The notes below the pieces were generated by a model. That model saw only the letters and a list, made by a program, of their open reading frames with translations, searched no databases and had not been told where the DNA came from. From assembly GCA_052387735.1 (NCBI GenBank), contig JBQTIW010000163.1, positions 1 through 19,212 of the forward strand: 19,212 nt of DNA, given 5' to 3'. Source of the stretch: RBC101 sp052387735. GTDB lineage: Bacteria > Gemmatimonadota > Gemmatimonadetes > Gemmatimonadales > Gemmatimonadaceae. Numbering within the stretch: position 1 is the stretch's first letter; each line of letters opens with the position of its first letter. Shown piece after piece: positions 1 to 7,103 of this stretch. Both the position numbers and the translations under genes were made by a program.

Positions 1-27
1 ACAGCCTATAGCTGGCTAGAGTGTCAA
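1..27 (-). promoter_or_regulatory. MerR-family-type operator/promoter, leftward, cut by window edge
   Basis: On the minus strand a perfect -35 (TTGACA, 27-22) is followed by an imperfect dyad, CTCTAG-CCAG-CTATAG (21-6), filling the spacer. The -10 would begin at or just beyond base 1, giving a spacer of about 20 bp. Long spacers of 19-20 bp with a dyad between -35 and -10 are the hallmark of MerR-family promoters, and the arms resemble PbrR/CadR-type sites. It would drive a gene to the left of the window, divergent from the HMA gene at 171. The -10 cannot be seen, so this is tentative. Confidence 0.4.
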
Positions 28-170
28 GCGGGCGGAGGCAGGCTGATCGGGTGGGAAACAAGAAATTCGGCCGGAGCGCGCTCGCCCGGGCGCGTATCCA
101 GACCTGGGCGGCTGACGAGAGTCGGCCATCCCACCCATATTGGGACCTTCGGGATGAGGAGACACACACG

Positions 171-548
171 ATGACTGCCAGCGCGCGGGACATCGGCATA
201 TCGCTGCGGGTTGCGGCCTTCGCCGTCGCAGTGCCAACGCTCGCCCTCGGCGTCGCTCCTCGCCCCGGGATCGCCCGCATCGTAGCAACGGCCGCCATCG
301 CGGACACGCAGCGCGTGACCATCAGGGTCGCGGGCATGTTCTGCGAGAGCTGCCAAGCGACCGTGCATGCGATGCTCAAACGGAGCCGCGGAGTCTACTC
401 CGCCAGGGTCGACGTGAGTCGCGGTCTGGCGATGGTCGTGTACGACCCGGCGAGAACGACGCCTCAGGCGCTCGCCGACGTCATCAATCGGCTTGGGTAC
501 AAGGCCACGCTGCCACCAGCCAGCAAGCCGGCAACGCCCGGTCAGTAG
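171..548 (+). CDS. secreted MerP-like heavy-metal-associated (HMA) domain protein
   Basis: A 125-aa protein that would bind soft metal ions in the periplasm, as MerP or copper chaperones do. Residues about 10-30 form a hydrophobic signal peptide after Arg6. Residues about 48-115 are one HMA ferredoxin-like domain with the ligand motif GMFCESC (Cys58, Cys61) and the usual terminal LGYKA strand. The start is ATG171, with a GAGGAG Shine-Dalgarno at 156-161; a longer in-frame reading upstream has no family support. A weak promoter may lie upstream (CTGACG at 112, CATATT at 136). The gene converges on the ccdA-like operon and the two 3' ends overlap by 7 bp, so no terminator separates them. Metal specificity cannot be told from sequence; Hg or Cu is likely from context. 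Confidence 0.85.
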   Translation: MTASARDIGISLRVAAFAVAVPTLALGVAPRPGIARIVATAAIADTQRVTIRVAGMFCESCQATVHAMLKRSRGVYSARVDVSRGLAMVVYDPARTTPQALADVINRLGYKATLPPASKPATPGQ

Positions 549-1252
549 CCGAGCGCCGCGATGCGGACGAAGTAGACGGCGACTCCAACCAGCGCCGTGC
601 CGCTCACGATCTCGAAGGGCCGGCGAAGCCGCTCCACGCGCGCGAGCCAGCGCTGCAACTGACCGGAGAAGATCGCCAGCGCGAGAAAGGGAGCGCCACG
701 TCCCACCGCGTAGGCGAGCGAGAGCAGCGCGCCGTACGTCGGTCGGCCAATCGCCGCGGCGACCGTAAGAAGCAGCATCAGCGGTCCGGCGGACGTCGTG
801 ATGGTGGCCACGCTGAACAGGACGCCGTACGTGAACGCCCCCGGGACTCCGGCGCGACGCGGCACTGGCGGGTCGGGCACGAGGCGCCGGAACGCTGGCC
901 CAAGGAGCACGGCGATTCCGGCGACGGCAGTGAGCACCGCGGCGCCAAGCGCGAAGCCTCGACGCCAGCCCGCCAGCAGCCGACCGAGGAGCGCCGCGGC
1001 GGTGCCTAACGCGAGCAACGCGAGCACGAGCCCCAGGAAGAACGCGAGCCCGAGACGCGCCGCACTCGGAGCCGCGGCGTCTGGCGTGCCGCGTCTCGTG
1101 CCGACGTAACCGACGATCCCTACGCCCGCAGGGACGGTACAGGGTCAGGTGCTGGTCGACAGCAATCCACCCGCAACCGCGACGAGCACGGCGACGAGCG
1201 GATACTGCGCGACCGCGCCCGAGAGGCGATCGATGAAGTCGGCGGGATTCAT
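542..1252 (-). CDS. CcdA/DsbD-like transmembrane redox protein with in-frame TGA (candidate selenoprotein)
   Basis: Reading from ATG1252 through one TGA at 1147-1145 gives a 236-aa, roughly six-helix membrane protein of CcdA size. CcdA proteins pass electrons across the membrane through Cys residues in two helices. Here helix 1 reads STST-[TGA]-PCTVPAGVGIVG, so TGA is residue 36 and directly precedes Pro37-Cys38, the family's X-P-C redox site. Cys38 is the only cysteine in the protein; the second site in a later helix reads TTSAGP instead of carrying Cys. The frame is otherwise open on both sides and homology continues across the TGA. The ATG overlaps the upstream HMA stop as ATGA, implying translational coupling behind the ATPase. 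A hairpin suited to a bacterial SECIS follows the TGA. Sec at residue 36 would give a compact Sec-Pro-Cys centre. The alternative is a nonsense mutation splitting the gene. The family call is firm; selenocysteine is inferred. Confidence 0.7.
1116..1135 (-). promoter_or_regulatory. SECIS-like hairpin after the ccdA-like TGA
   Basis: On the coding (minus) strand an 8-bp stem, GUCCCUGC paired with GUAGGGAU including two G-U pairs, closes a four-base loop GGGC (1127-1124). The loop starts 17 nt after the TGA at 1147-1145. Bacterial SECIS models ask for an apical loop about 16-37 nt after UGA with a G among its first two bases, and both conditions are met. Hairpins are common in DNA this rich in GC, so this supports selenocysteine only together with the protein evidence. 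Confidence 0.5.
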
Positions 1253-1497
1253 GTCGGCTGGCTCGCTGTGGACGGCGCGGCCTGCGTCTCGTAGCCCGCG
1301 CTTCGCAGGCGCTCCGTGATGGTCATCGTGTCGAGCATTGCGGGGTCGAACTGCACGTCGATGCGCTGACTGGACGCGCGCGCCCGTACCCGCTCGACTC
1401 CCTTCAGCGCCTCGAGAAGGCGGGCGACGCGGTTCTCGCAACCCTCACAGGCGAGCCGGTGCTCGCCGATCACTTCAAACGTCGTGGATTTGAGCAC
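1249..1497 (-). CDS. small cytoplasmic HMA-domain metal chaperone (CopZ/MerP-like)
   Basis: An 82-aa protein without signal peptide, made almost entirely of one HMA domain (about residues 3-70) with the metal-binding loop ACEGC (Cys17, Cys20) and a closing SAGYET strand. It probably hands a soft metal ion to, or takes it from, the ATPase encoded just upstream. The start is GTG1497, preceded by GGGAGG with a 7-nt spacing; this Shine-Dalgarno lies in the 15-nt gap after the ATPase stop. The stop overlaps the ccdA-like start as ATGA, so the three genes form one tightly coupled operon. The Met before the CxxC that many family members have is Ala here. Metal identity is not determinable from sequence. 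Confidence 0.85.
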   Translation of the reverse strand: MLKSTTFEVIGEHRLACEGCENRVARLLEALKGVERVRARASSQRIDVQFDPAMLDTMTITERLRSAGYETQAAPSTASQPT

Positions 1498-1512
1498 CAG
1501 TAGACCTCCCGT

Positions 1513-3978
1513 CTACGCGGCCACGGGGGCCGGCAGTGCCGCGGGCGGCGACGACGGTTGCCCCACGCCCCTTATGGCATCGAAGAAGTAGTTGCCACGT
1601 CCCCACAGCGAGTTGATGAAGATCGCCGTCACGCTCACGGCCATGGCGACCATCCCCCACACCGGGTTCAGCAGCCCAGTCGCGGCGACAGGAATGCCCA
1701 GACCATTGAAGGTGAAGGCAAGGACGACGTTCTGCACCATCTTCCGGTAGCTGTACCGGCTGAGCTCGTACGCGTCGAGTACCGCGTGCAGCCGCTGGTT
1801 GAGGATGATGACGTCGCCAGATTCGATCGCAATGTCGGCGCCGCTGCCGAAGGCGATGCCCACGTCGGCCTGCATCAGCGCAGGGGCGTCGTTGATGCCG
1901 TCGCCTACCATCGCGACGCGAGCGCCCTCCTGCAGCTTGCGGATCATCGCCGCCTTCTCGGCGGGAAGTACGCGTGCGTGCACGTCATCGATGCCAGCGA
2001 GACGCGCGAAATGGTTCGCGGCGCGCTCGTTGTCGCCCGTGATGAGGCTCGTGCCGATGCCGAGGGCCTGGAGGCGGCGGACCGTGGCCGCCGCGTCGGC
2101 GCGCAGCGCATCGCCTAACGCGAGCAGGCCGAGGAGCTTCCCGTCCCGCGCGACGCCGATCACGGTGAGACCCTGCTCCTCGAGTTCGCGGATCCGTTCC
2201 TCCTCTCCCGCGAGGCCGACGCCTTCTGCCGAAAGAAAGGCCGGGCTCCCGGCGATGAGGCTCACGCGACCCTGGCGTGCCTTCACCCCGCGGCCAGCAG
2301 CGGCCTGGAAGTCCTCGACCTCCGGGTGGGCGATGCCGCGGTCGAACGCCGCGTCCACGATTGCGCGCGCCAGCGGATGCTCGGACGACGCCTCGACGGA
2401 CGCCGCGACGGCCAGGAGCTCTTCCTCGGGGCAGCTCACCCGTACGATTTGCCTAACGCCCGGGCGGCCCTCGGTGAGCGTGCCAGTCTTGTCGAAGACC
2501 ACACGGCGCACGCGCCGCAAGCCCTGGAACGCTTCGCCCGTCCGCATCAACACTCCGCGCTCCGCCGCTTCACCGGCGCCGCGCACGATCGAGAGCGGCG
2601 CCGAGATGCCGACGGCGCACGGGTACCCCATCACGAGGACGCTCAGTCCGGCGAACATCGCCCGTTGCAGATCAGGAGCCGACCCGGCGAGGAGCGGGAC
2701 GACGAGCCAGAGCGTCGTTGCCGTGGCCGCGGTGAGCAGCACGAGCGGCGTGTACCCGCGCAGCACCCGGTCGACCAGGTGCAGGAGCCCGGGCTTGAGC
2801 GCGCGCGCGTCCTCCACGCTACGGACGACCTGCCTCAGGAAGCTTTCCTCGCCCACCACCGTCACGCGCACGAGGAGCGTGCCGTGCCCGTTCAGCGAAC
2901 CGCTCAACGTCCGATCCCCCGGACGCTTCTCGACCGGGATGGGCTCGCCGGTCACGAGAGACTCGTCGACGTCGGAACCGCCGGATTCGACCTCCCCATC
3001 GACGGGCACGCGCTCGCCCGGTCGGATGCGAACCAGGTCACCAACGCGCACTTCTTCGAGAGGTACCTCTACCTCGATACGGCCACGCATGACGTGCGCG
3101 ATGTCTGGCTCGAGGTCGAGCAGCTTCTTCACCGCCTGCGAGCTGCGCGTCTTCACGATCAACGACAACCACTCCGAGAAGATGTGGTACGTGAGCACCA
3201 TGACGGTCACGGCGAAGAACGCCACGGTCGGGTAGCCGGCGGGTCTCAGCGTTAGGCCGATAGCGCCCCCGGCGAGTCCCGCGAAGGCACCGAACTCGAC
3301 CAGCACGTGCTGGTTGAGGATGCCGCGACGAAGTGACACGCCCGCCATGCGCGCGATGTGCGCCCCCACGCCGAACACGAGGAGCAGCGCCATCGCTCCG
3401 GCGAGCCACGGCACCGCTGCGCCGAACGCACCCCGCAGCTTGAGGTAGTAGACGCCGGTACCGAAGACCGCGAGCGCAGCGGAGCCGCCTAACGCTCGAC
3501 CGAAGCCGAAGCCGCGCAACACGGCGAAGGAGAAAACGACGAGGCTCGCGATGGAGAACACGCAAAGTGGGAACCACGGGCTGTTCAGCGGATACCCCGC
3601 GAGACCCATCGCGGCGATGCTCATCGCCAGGGCGGCGATGAACCGCCCCCGCTCCTGAACCAGGGCGCGCTCCTCTTCGTCGAACGGACGGAGCTTGCGC
3701 GGGTCGGAAATCGTGTAGCCGATGTCCTTGAGCGTCTCGAGCAGCTCTTCGGCACGGGCGACGCTCGGGTCGTACTCGATGAGCGCCTGCTCGTGCGTGA
3801 GGCTCACGGCGACTTGAGCGACGCCGGGCTGCCGGCGCAGCGCCTTTTCGATGGTGCCCGTGCAGAGGGAGCAGTGGAGGCCGCCGATCCGCGCCCGTAT
3901 GCGGCGCCGGTTCGGGATCGCCGAAGGCTCGTCGGTCCACACGCGGGAGCTGGGTTCTACTGCAACGGCGGTACTCAT
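1513..3978 (-). CDS. heavy-metal-translocating P1B-type ATPase with N-terminal HMA domain
   Basis: An 821-aa inner-membrane pump, full length for the family. Residues about 27-95 are an HMA domain with HCSLC (Cys36, Cys39). Membrane helices follow, then the actuator region with a TGEP loop, the transmembrane metal site GYPCAVG (Tyr452-Pro453-Cys454), the phosphorylation site DKTGTLTEG (Asp496), the P1B-specific SSEHPLA motif and the hinge GDGINDAPAL. The site reads YPC where copper and zinc pumps usually have CPC, so substrate cannot be assigned from the textbook motif. ATG3978 is preceded by AGGAG at good spacing. Transcription probably starts at the MerR-type promoter at 4039-4069, which resembles Pb/Cd/Zn-responsive sites. 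It heads an operon with an HMA chaperone and a CcdA-like protein. Function as a metal exporter is well supported; the ion is not. Confidence 0.93.
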   Translation of the reverse strand: MSTAVAVEPSSRVWTDEPSAIPNRRRIRARIGGLHCSLCTGTIEKALRRQPGVAQVAVSLTHEQALIEYDPSVARAEELLETLKDIGYTISDPRKLRPFDEEERALVQERGRFIAALAMSIAAMGLAGYPLNSPWFPLCVFSIASLVVFSFAVLRGFGFGRALGGSAALAVFGTGVYYLKLRGAFGAAVPWLAGAMALLLVFGVGAHIARMAGVSLRRGILNQHVLVEFGAFAGLAGGAIGLTLRPAGYPTVAFFAVTVMVLTYHIFSEWLSLIVKTRSSQAVKKLLDLEPDIAHVMRGRIEVEVPLEEVRVGDLVRIRPGERVPVDGEVESGGSDVDESLVTGEPIPVEKRPGDRTLSGSLNGHGTLLVRVTVVGEESFLRQVVRSVEDARALKPGLLHLVDRVLRGYTPLVLLTAATATTLWLVVPLLAGSAPDLQRAMFAGLSVLVMGYPCAVGISAPLSIVRGAGEAAERGVLMRTGEAFQGLRRVRRVVFDKTGTLTEGRPGVRQIVRVSCPEEELLAVAASVEASSEHPLARAIVDAAFDRGIAHPEVEDFQAAAGRGVKARQGRVSLIAGSPAFLSAEGVGLAGEEERIRELEEQGLTVIGVARDGKLLGLLALGDALRADAAATVRRLQALGIGTSLITGDNERAANHFARLAGIDDVHARVLPAEKAAMIRKLQEGARVAMVGDGINDAPALMQADVGIAFGSGADIAIESGDVIILNQRLHAVLDAYELSRYSYRKMVQNVVLAFTFNGLGIPVAATGLLNPVWGMVAMAVSVTAIFINSLWGRGNYFFDAIRGVGQPSSPPAALPAPVAA

Positions 3979-4038
3979 CGTGGTAGCTCCTGTCAGCCAT
4001 GAGGCCCGAGAGACGCGGCTCGATGTTCTCCGACATCG

Positions 4039-4069
4039 AGTTTATTCCCTCTAGTCGAGTAGAGGTCAA
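4039..4069 (-). promoter_or_regulatory. MerR-family promoter/operator of the ATPase operon
   Basis: The minus strand shows -35 TTGACC (4069-4064), a 19-bp spacer (4063-4045) and -10 TAAACT (4044-4039). A perfect dyad CCTCTA-N6-TAGAGG (4048-4065) spans the end of the -35 and the spacer. This is the overlong, dyad-filled architecture that MerR-family activators untwist when they bind metal. The arms look more like CadR/PbrR/ZntR sites than like the mer site at 10492-10513. No second MerR-family gene is present in the window, so the cognate regulator lies elsewhere, or the mercury MerR acts here too. Confidence 0.7.
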
Positions 4070-4079
4070 TCTCCACGAC

Positions 4080-4271
4080 CTATGCGAGCACGCATGAATA
4101 CAGCCGAGCCGCTTCGGGCTCGACCACGGAGCTGGCGGGTAGCACGTAGCGGATGGGCGTGACGTGGGGTCGACTCCAACCGACCTCCACCGTTGCCACT
4201 CCCCACCGCGAGAGGATACGACGACAGTGGGCCATCGCGTCAATGGCACTCGAGATGACCTCTTTCATCAT
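4080..4271 (-). CDS. possible small ORF or gene remnant, unrecognised
   Basis: A 63-aa reading frame (ATG4271) with fairly natural codon use (about three quarters G or C in third position) that ends in the region just upstream of the ATPase promoter. It overlaps the probable N-terminus of the exported protein on the opposite strand and has no Shine-Dalgarno. I recognise no family. It could be a relic or a chance frame, and it is listed because little else explains 4080-4226. Confidence 0.2.
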   Translation of the reverse strand: MMKEVISSAIDAMAHCRRILSRWGVATVEVGWSRPHVTPIRYVLPASSVVEPEAARLYSCVLA

Positions 4272-5642
4272 CGTGAGACAGCGACGCGCACGCGTGTGCT
4301 GATGTCGCTTGTTGCGGCAGTCGGGGTCGCGTCCGCGCCAGGTCCAGCGCCGCTCCGCTGGCACGACTGCGTCGTCGACGTGGACAAACCTCCCATCAGC
4401 GTCAGGGTCACCGAGGAAAGCCGACGAGTCTGTGTCGCGCGAGCTCGGCTAGTCGAACCAGCGCTCCCGTCCCTCTCCCACGACGCCATGCGCGCGGGAC
4501 CGCCGAGCCGACTCGCGGTTCGACCGGGGGACCATCTCTATTGTCGGCTACAACCCCGACCGAAACAGGGGGGGAGCCTCAAGTTCCGCTGCCTGCGCAC
4601 CAATGCGCGCAATCAACTGTATGACGAAGATGGTCACGTGGTTCGTGAGGCCATTGCATTCGATGCCGACGGCAAGTTGCTGGACGCTGCGAGGCGGGAG
4701 CTGCGTGACGAGGATGACAATCCCATCAAGGGGCTCGAGCTTCGCGTGAAGTATTTCCACGGTAGCGAGCCCGCACCGCGGTACCGCGAGATGTTCACCG
4801 AGACGGTAGTGAGTCGCCTTTTCTGGGCCCTCGGCATCCCTGCGGACGCCGTCTACATGCCGGCGAGCGTGCGCTGCTTTGGTTGCGCCCCTCATCCATT
4901 CGGGCAGTTGGTGCCAGTGACGTCCGATGAGCCGCACGTTTTTCCGCTCGCCTCGGTGGAGGTGCCTTACGAGGGAAAGAAGATCGCGGTCACACGGGGT
5001 CGTGGAGTGTTCGGGCTGGGAGGCCGATACGACCACGGATGGGGATTCTCGGAGATCAGCGTGAAGGACGGTTCAACGGCATCTCGACGTCTCCAGGCCG
5101 AGGTACTCGCATTGGCGCTGAACATCGTGGCGTACAACAATCTCCACAGCTACCAGAACGACCTTGTCTGTCGGCGCGGAGCATGGAACAAGCAGACGGG
5201 GGAATGTCACGAAGTCGTGGCCTACGTGTCCGACGTCGGCGGCACTCTGGGTGGTCGCCGTTCCTTCCTCGTCGATGGCGAGGGCGAGCCTGAGATGAAA
5301 TGGTATCCGCGCGGGGACTTCATCACCTTTTCACAGGGCGCCGTCTTCAGCGACAAGACGGAGTGTCGCCTGCACTACGAAATCGGCGCGATCGAGCAGG
5401 TGTCGGAAGACGCGCGACGAATGATGGACGAACGAATCCGAGGAAGGCTCGGCCGGGAACAACTTCGAATCATCTTCGAGGCGGCGAGCATTCAGCGTCT
5501 GGAGCAGCGGGTGAACGATCTGGTGGCTGCAACGTACGGCCTGACACCCGGTCCCGAGCTCGACTACGCGGTGCAGCTTCTCTGGTCCGACGAGCTCTCC
5601 TCTCGTATGCAGGAGTTACTGACCGCCCGTTGTCCGTCCTGA
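4227..5642 (+). CDS. exported protein of unknown function with kinase-like landmarks
   Basis: About 471 aa. I chose GTG4227 (AGAGGA at 4210-4215) because it gives a signal peptide with an Arg-rich n-region before LMSLVAAVGVASA; GTG4164 and ATG4302 are alternatives. The body matches my memory of uncharacterised proteins from Acidobacteria, Myxococcota and Gemmatimonadota that share: LRVKYF, then an acidic helix ending SRLFWALGIPADAVY, a VRCFGCAPHPFG Cys pair, GWGFSEI, a conserved His/Asn loop and DVGGTLGG. The order Lys, Glu-helix, His/Asn loop, D-x-G resembles an atypical protein-kinase fold of the HipA/Fam20 kind; this is inference. In relatives the loop reads roughly HTDNK-x-EQQR, whereas here it is LHSYQNDLVC, so the catalytic Asp may be lost. 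No operon partner is obvious, and codon use matches neighbours. The C-terminal third is probably helical. Confidence 0.7.
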   Translation: MGHRVNGTRDDLFHHRETATRTRVLMSLVAAVGVASAPGPAPLRWHDCVVDVDKPPISVRVTEESRRVCVARARLVEPALPSLSHDAMRAGPPSRLAVRPGDHLYCRLQPRPKQGGSLKFRCLRTNARNQLYDEDGHVVREAIAFDADGKLLDAARRELRDEDDNPIKGLELRVKYFHGSEPAPRYREMFTETVVSRLFWALGIPADAVYMPASVRCFGCAPHPFGQLVPVTSDEPHVFPLASVEVPYEGKKIAVTRGRGVFGLGGRYDHGWGFSEISVKDGSTASRRLQAEVLALALNIVAYNNLHSYQNDLVCRRGAWNKQTGECHEVVAYVSDVGGTLGGRRSFLVDGEGEPEMKWYPRGDFITFSQGAVFSDKTECRLHYEIGAIEQVSEDARRMMDERIRGRLGREQLRIIFEAASIQRLEQRVNDLVAATYGLTPGPELDYAVQLLWSDELSSRMQELLTARCPS

Positions 5643-5761
5643 GAGTGCTGCGACACCCGCGTGCGGTAGCCAGCGTGTGGGCAGACGTCGACCCCCCTGC
5701 TGCCTTCATACTCGTCGAGCACGCCCGTAGAGCGGCGGTAGTGACGTGGCGGCAGGGTCCG

Positions 5762-5790
5762 TTGTGAGCGACGCGCTCGTGCGTTAGAGT
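5762..5790 (+). promoter_or_regulatory. sigma70-like promoter upstream of the membrane-protein/AhpD-like pair
   Basis: TTGTGA (5762-5767), a 17-bp spacer and TAGAGT (5785-5790) give four of six matches in each box. The predicted start near 5797 leaves a leader of about 27 nt before ATG5824. It lies in the 181-bp gap after the preceding gene, in which I see no other feature. Confidence 0.45.
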
Positions 5791-5823
5791 CATCGCCAAC
5801 GCGCCCTTCCTTCGCGGTGAAAC

Positions 5824-6267
5824 ATGATCGAGCAGGTCACGTTCTTGCTGGCGTTGGTGGGATACGCCGGCCTCACGTTTACTGCCGTGCGCAGCGCGCT
5901 CGGCACGTTGCCGCGCGGCCTCTGGCGAGGCGTCGTGCTCGTCATCGTGCTCCACGTGTTGCTCGTGTGGACGGTGCGCTACGAGTGGCGACTCGGCGAG
6001 GCGACGCGCAACGGGTTCGGCGGGTTTGTCCTCTTCCACGGCGCGCTCATCGCGATTCTGGCCTCGACCGTGCTTTCGGAGCGGGTGGCGCGCGTGCTGA
6101 TCTGGGCCGCGTTCTTCGTGGTATCGGCGGGCGTCATCGGCGCCACGCTTCGCTACGACGTCGTCGCCGTCTATCGCATTCCCGTGTTGCTCGTCGCCCT
6201 CGTCGGGCTCGTCGGCCTAACGATCGCGCTCCGGCGACGCCGGCCTGGCCTTGTCCCCGCCGATTGA
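5824..6267 (+). CDS. small polytopic membrane protein, function unknown
   Basis: A 147-aa, very hydrophobic protein with about five membrane segments (residues roughly 5-22, 33-51, 63-84, 88-109 and 117-135) and a C-terminal Arg cluster, RRRRPG, that should stay in the cytoplasm. His44 lies inside the second segment. ATG5824 follows a weak GGTGA. A promoter-like pair of boxes lies just upstream, and the AhpD-like gene begins 36 bp downstream on the same strand, so the two may be co-transcribed. I do not recognise the family; similar small membrane proteins with scattered His residues are common next to redox genes, but no function follows from that. Confidence 0.7.
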   Translation: MIEQVTFLLALVGYAGLTFTAVRSALGTLPRGLWRGVVLVIVLHVLLVWTVRYEWRLGEATRNGFGGFVLFHGALIAILASTVLSERVARVLIWAAFFVVSAGVIGATLRYDVVAVYRIPVLLVALVGLVGLTIALRRRRPGLVPAD

Positions 6268-6303
6268 ATCTCTCACGCACTCCTGCTCAGAAAGGCGGGC
6301 CTC

Positions 6304-6846
6304 ATGGCGTTCGTTCGATATCCTGCTGACTCCGAGATTCCCGACGCGGACCGCGTTCCCGATACCGATCACATCATCCGCGTCCACGGCGTGCACTCGG
6401 TCGTCATGCGCCAGCATTACGAGCTTTATGTGGAGCTCATGCGAGGCCCCGGTCCGCTGACGCGAGTGCAGCGCGAGATGATCGCCGTGGCGGTGTCCGC
6501 GGTGAACAGCTGTCACTATTGAATCACCCATCACGGAGCGGGTCTCCGTCGGCTTCTGTCCCTGGCCGGACGCCCGGCTGACGAGTGCGCGGCAATGGTG
6601 ATCGACCTGATCCGCGATCCGCGATCCGCCGATCTCAAGCCGGCCGAACGAGCGATGCTCGACTACGCTTTGAAGCTCACGTCCGCACCAAGCACGATCG
6701 CCGAGCGCGACGTGCAGCACCTCCGTGACGCCGGCTTCGACGACCGCGGGATCCACGACATCTGCGCGGTGACGGCCTACTTCGCGTTCGTCAATCGCAT
6801 CGCGGACGGGCTCGGCGTGGAGCTCGAGACGCCAGACGACGGGTGA
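6304..6846 (+). CDS. AhpD-like / peroxidase-related protein with CxxU motif (candidate selenoprotein)
   Basis: Reading from ATG6304 through TGA 6520-6522 gives a 180-aa protein, the normal length of the carboxymuconolactone-decarboxylase/AhpD superfamily branch called peroxidase-related. These helical proteins use a CxxC disulphide to reduce peroxiredoxins or peroxides. The conserved segment reads REMIAVAVSAVNSCHY-[TGA]-ITHHGAGLRRL, so the TGA (residue 73) replaces exactly the second Cys of the C-H-Y-C motif, while Cys70 and the following HH remain. The second half, with KPAERAMLDYALKLT and DICAVTAYFAFVNRIADGLGV, is intact and in the same frame. A hairpin with bacterial SECIS geometry follows. 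AhpD-like selenoproteins are known from selenoproteome surveys, so Cys-to-Sec replacement is the most economical reading; a TGC-to-TGA nonsense mutation is the alternative. AAAGGCGGG lies upstream of the start. The partner peroxiredoxin is not in the window. Confidence 0.8.
6533..6549 (+). promoter_or_regulatory. SECIS-like hairpin after the AhpD-like TGA
   Basis: A perfect 6-bp stem ACGGAG/CUCCGU closes a five-base loop CGGGU (6539-6543). The loop begins 16 nt after the TGA at 6520-6522 and has G as its second base, matching the bacterial SECIS rule (loop about 16-37 nt after UGA, G in the first two loop bases). Loop content, spacing and stem strength parallel the hairpin in the ccdA-like gene at 1116-1135. 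Confidence 0.55.
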
Positions 6847-7103
6847 GCCTCGTTCACATCGCCCCGCTCGACGCCATGGTGCAGGAGCTGCAGCTGGAGA
6901 CGTTTCTTCCCGCCAGGTTGGTCGCTGCACGCGATCGCCACCCAGTATCGAGCGGCCGTGTTCCGCGCGCAAGCGCGAGTCGCTGCCGCACACTCGCGGC
7001 CGCCATACACGATTGCTGTCACGCCTCGCACGATGAACCGACCGGACCTTCAAACCGCCGCGTCCGAGCGCGCCGCGGAACGCGACCTCGACCAAACAGT
7101 CGA

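Noticed and set aside
141..146. Hairpin TCCCA/TGGGA around 129-145 as a terminator or operator before the first HMA gene
   Set aside because: Only 5 bp, no T-tract and no known operator pattern; chance occurrence is likely.
1799..3235. Long open frame (478 codons) on the plus strand opposite the ATPase
   Set aside because: Ser/Arg/Thr-rich low-complexity translation without domains; it is the antisense shadow of the P-type ATPase, as expected at high GC.
3038..4249. 403-codon minus-strand frame overlapping the ATPase N-terminus and promoter
   Set aside because: Arg-rich translation in a different frame of the same strand, running through the MerR-type promoter; the HMA and membrane domains are in the other frame.
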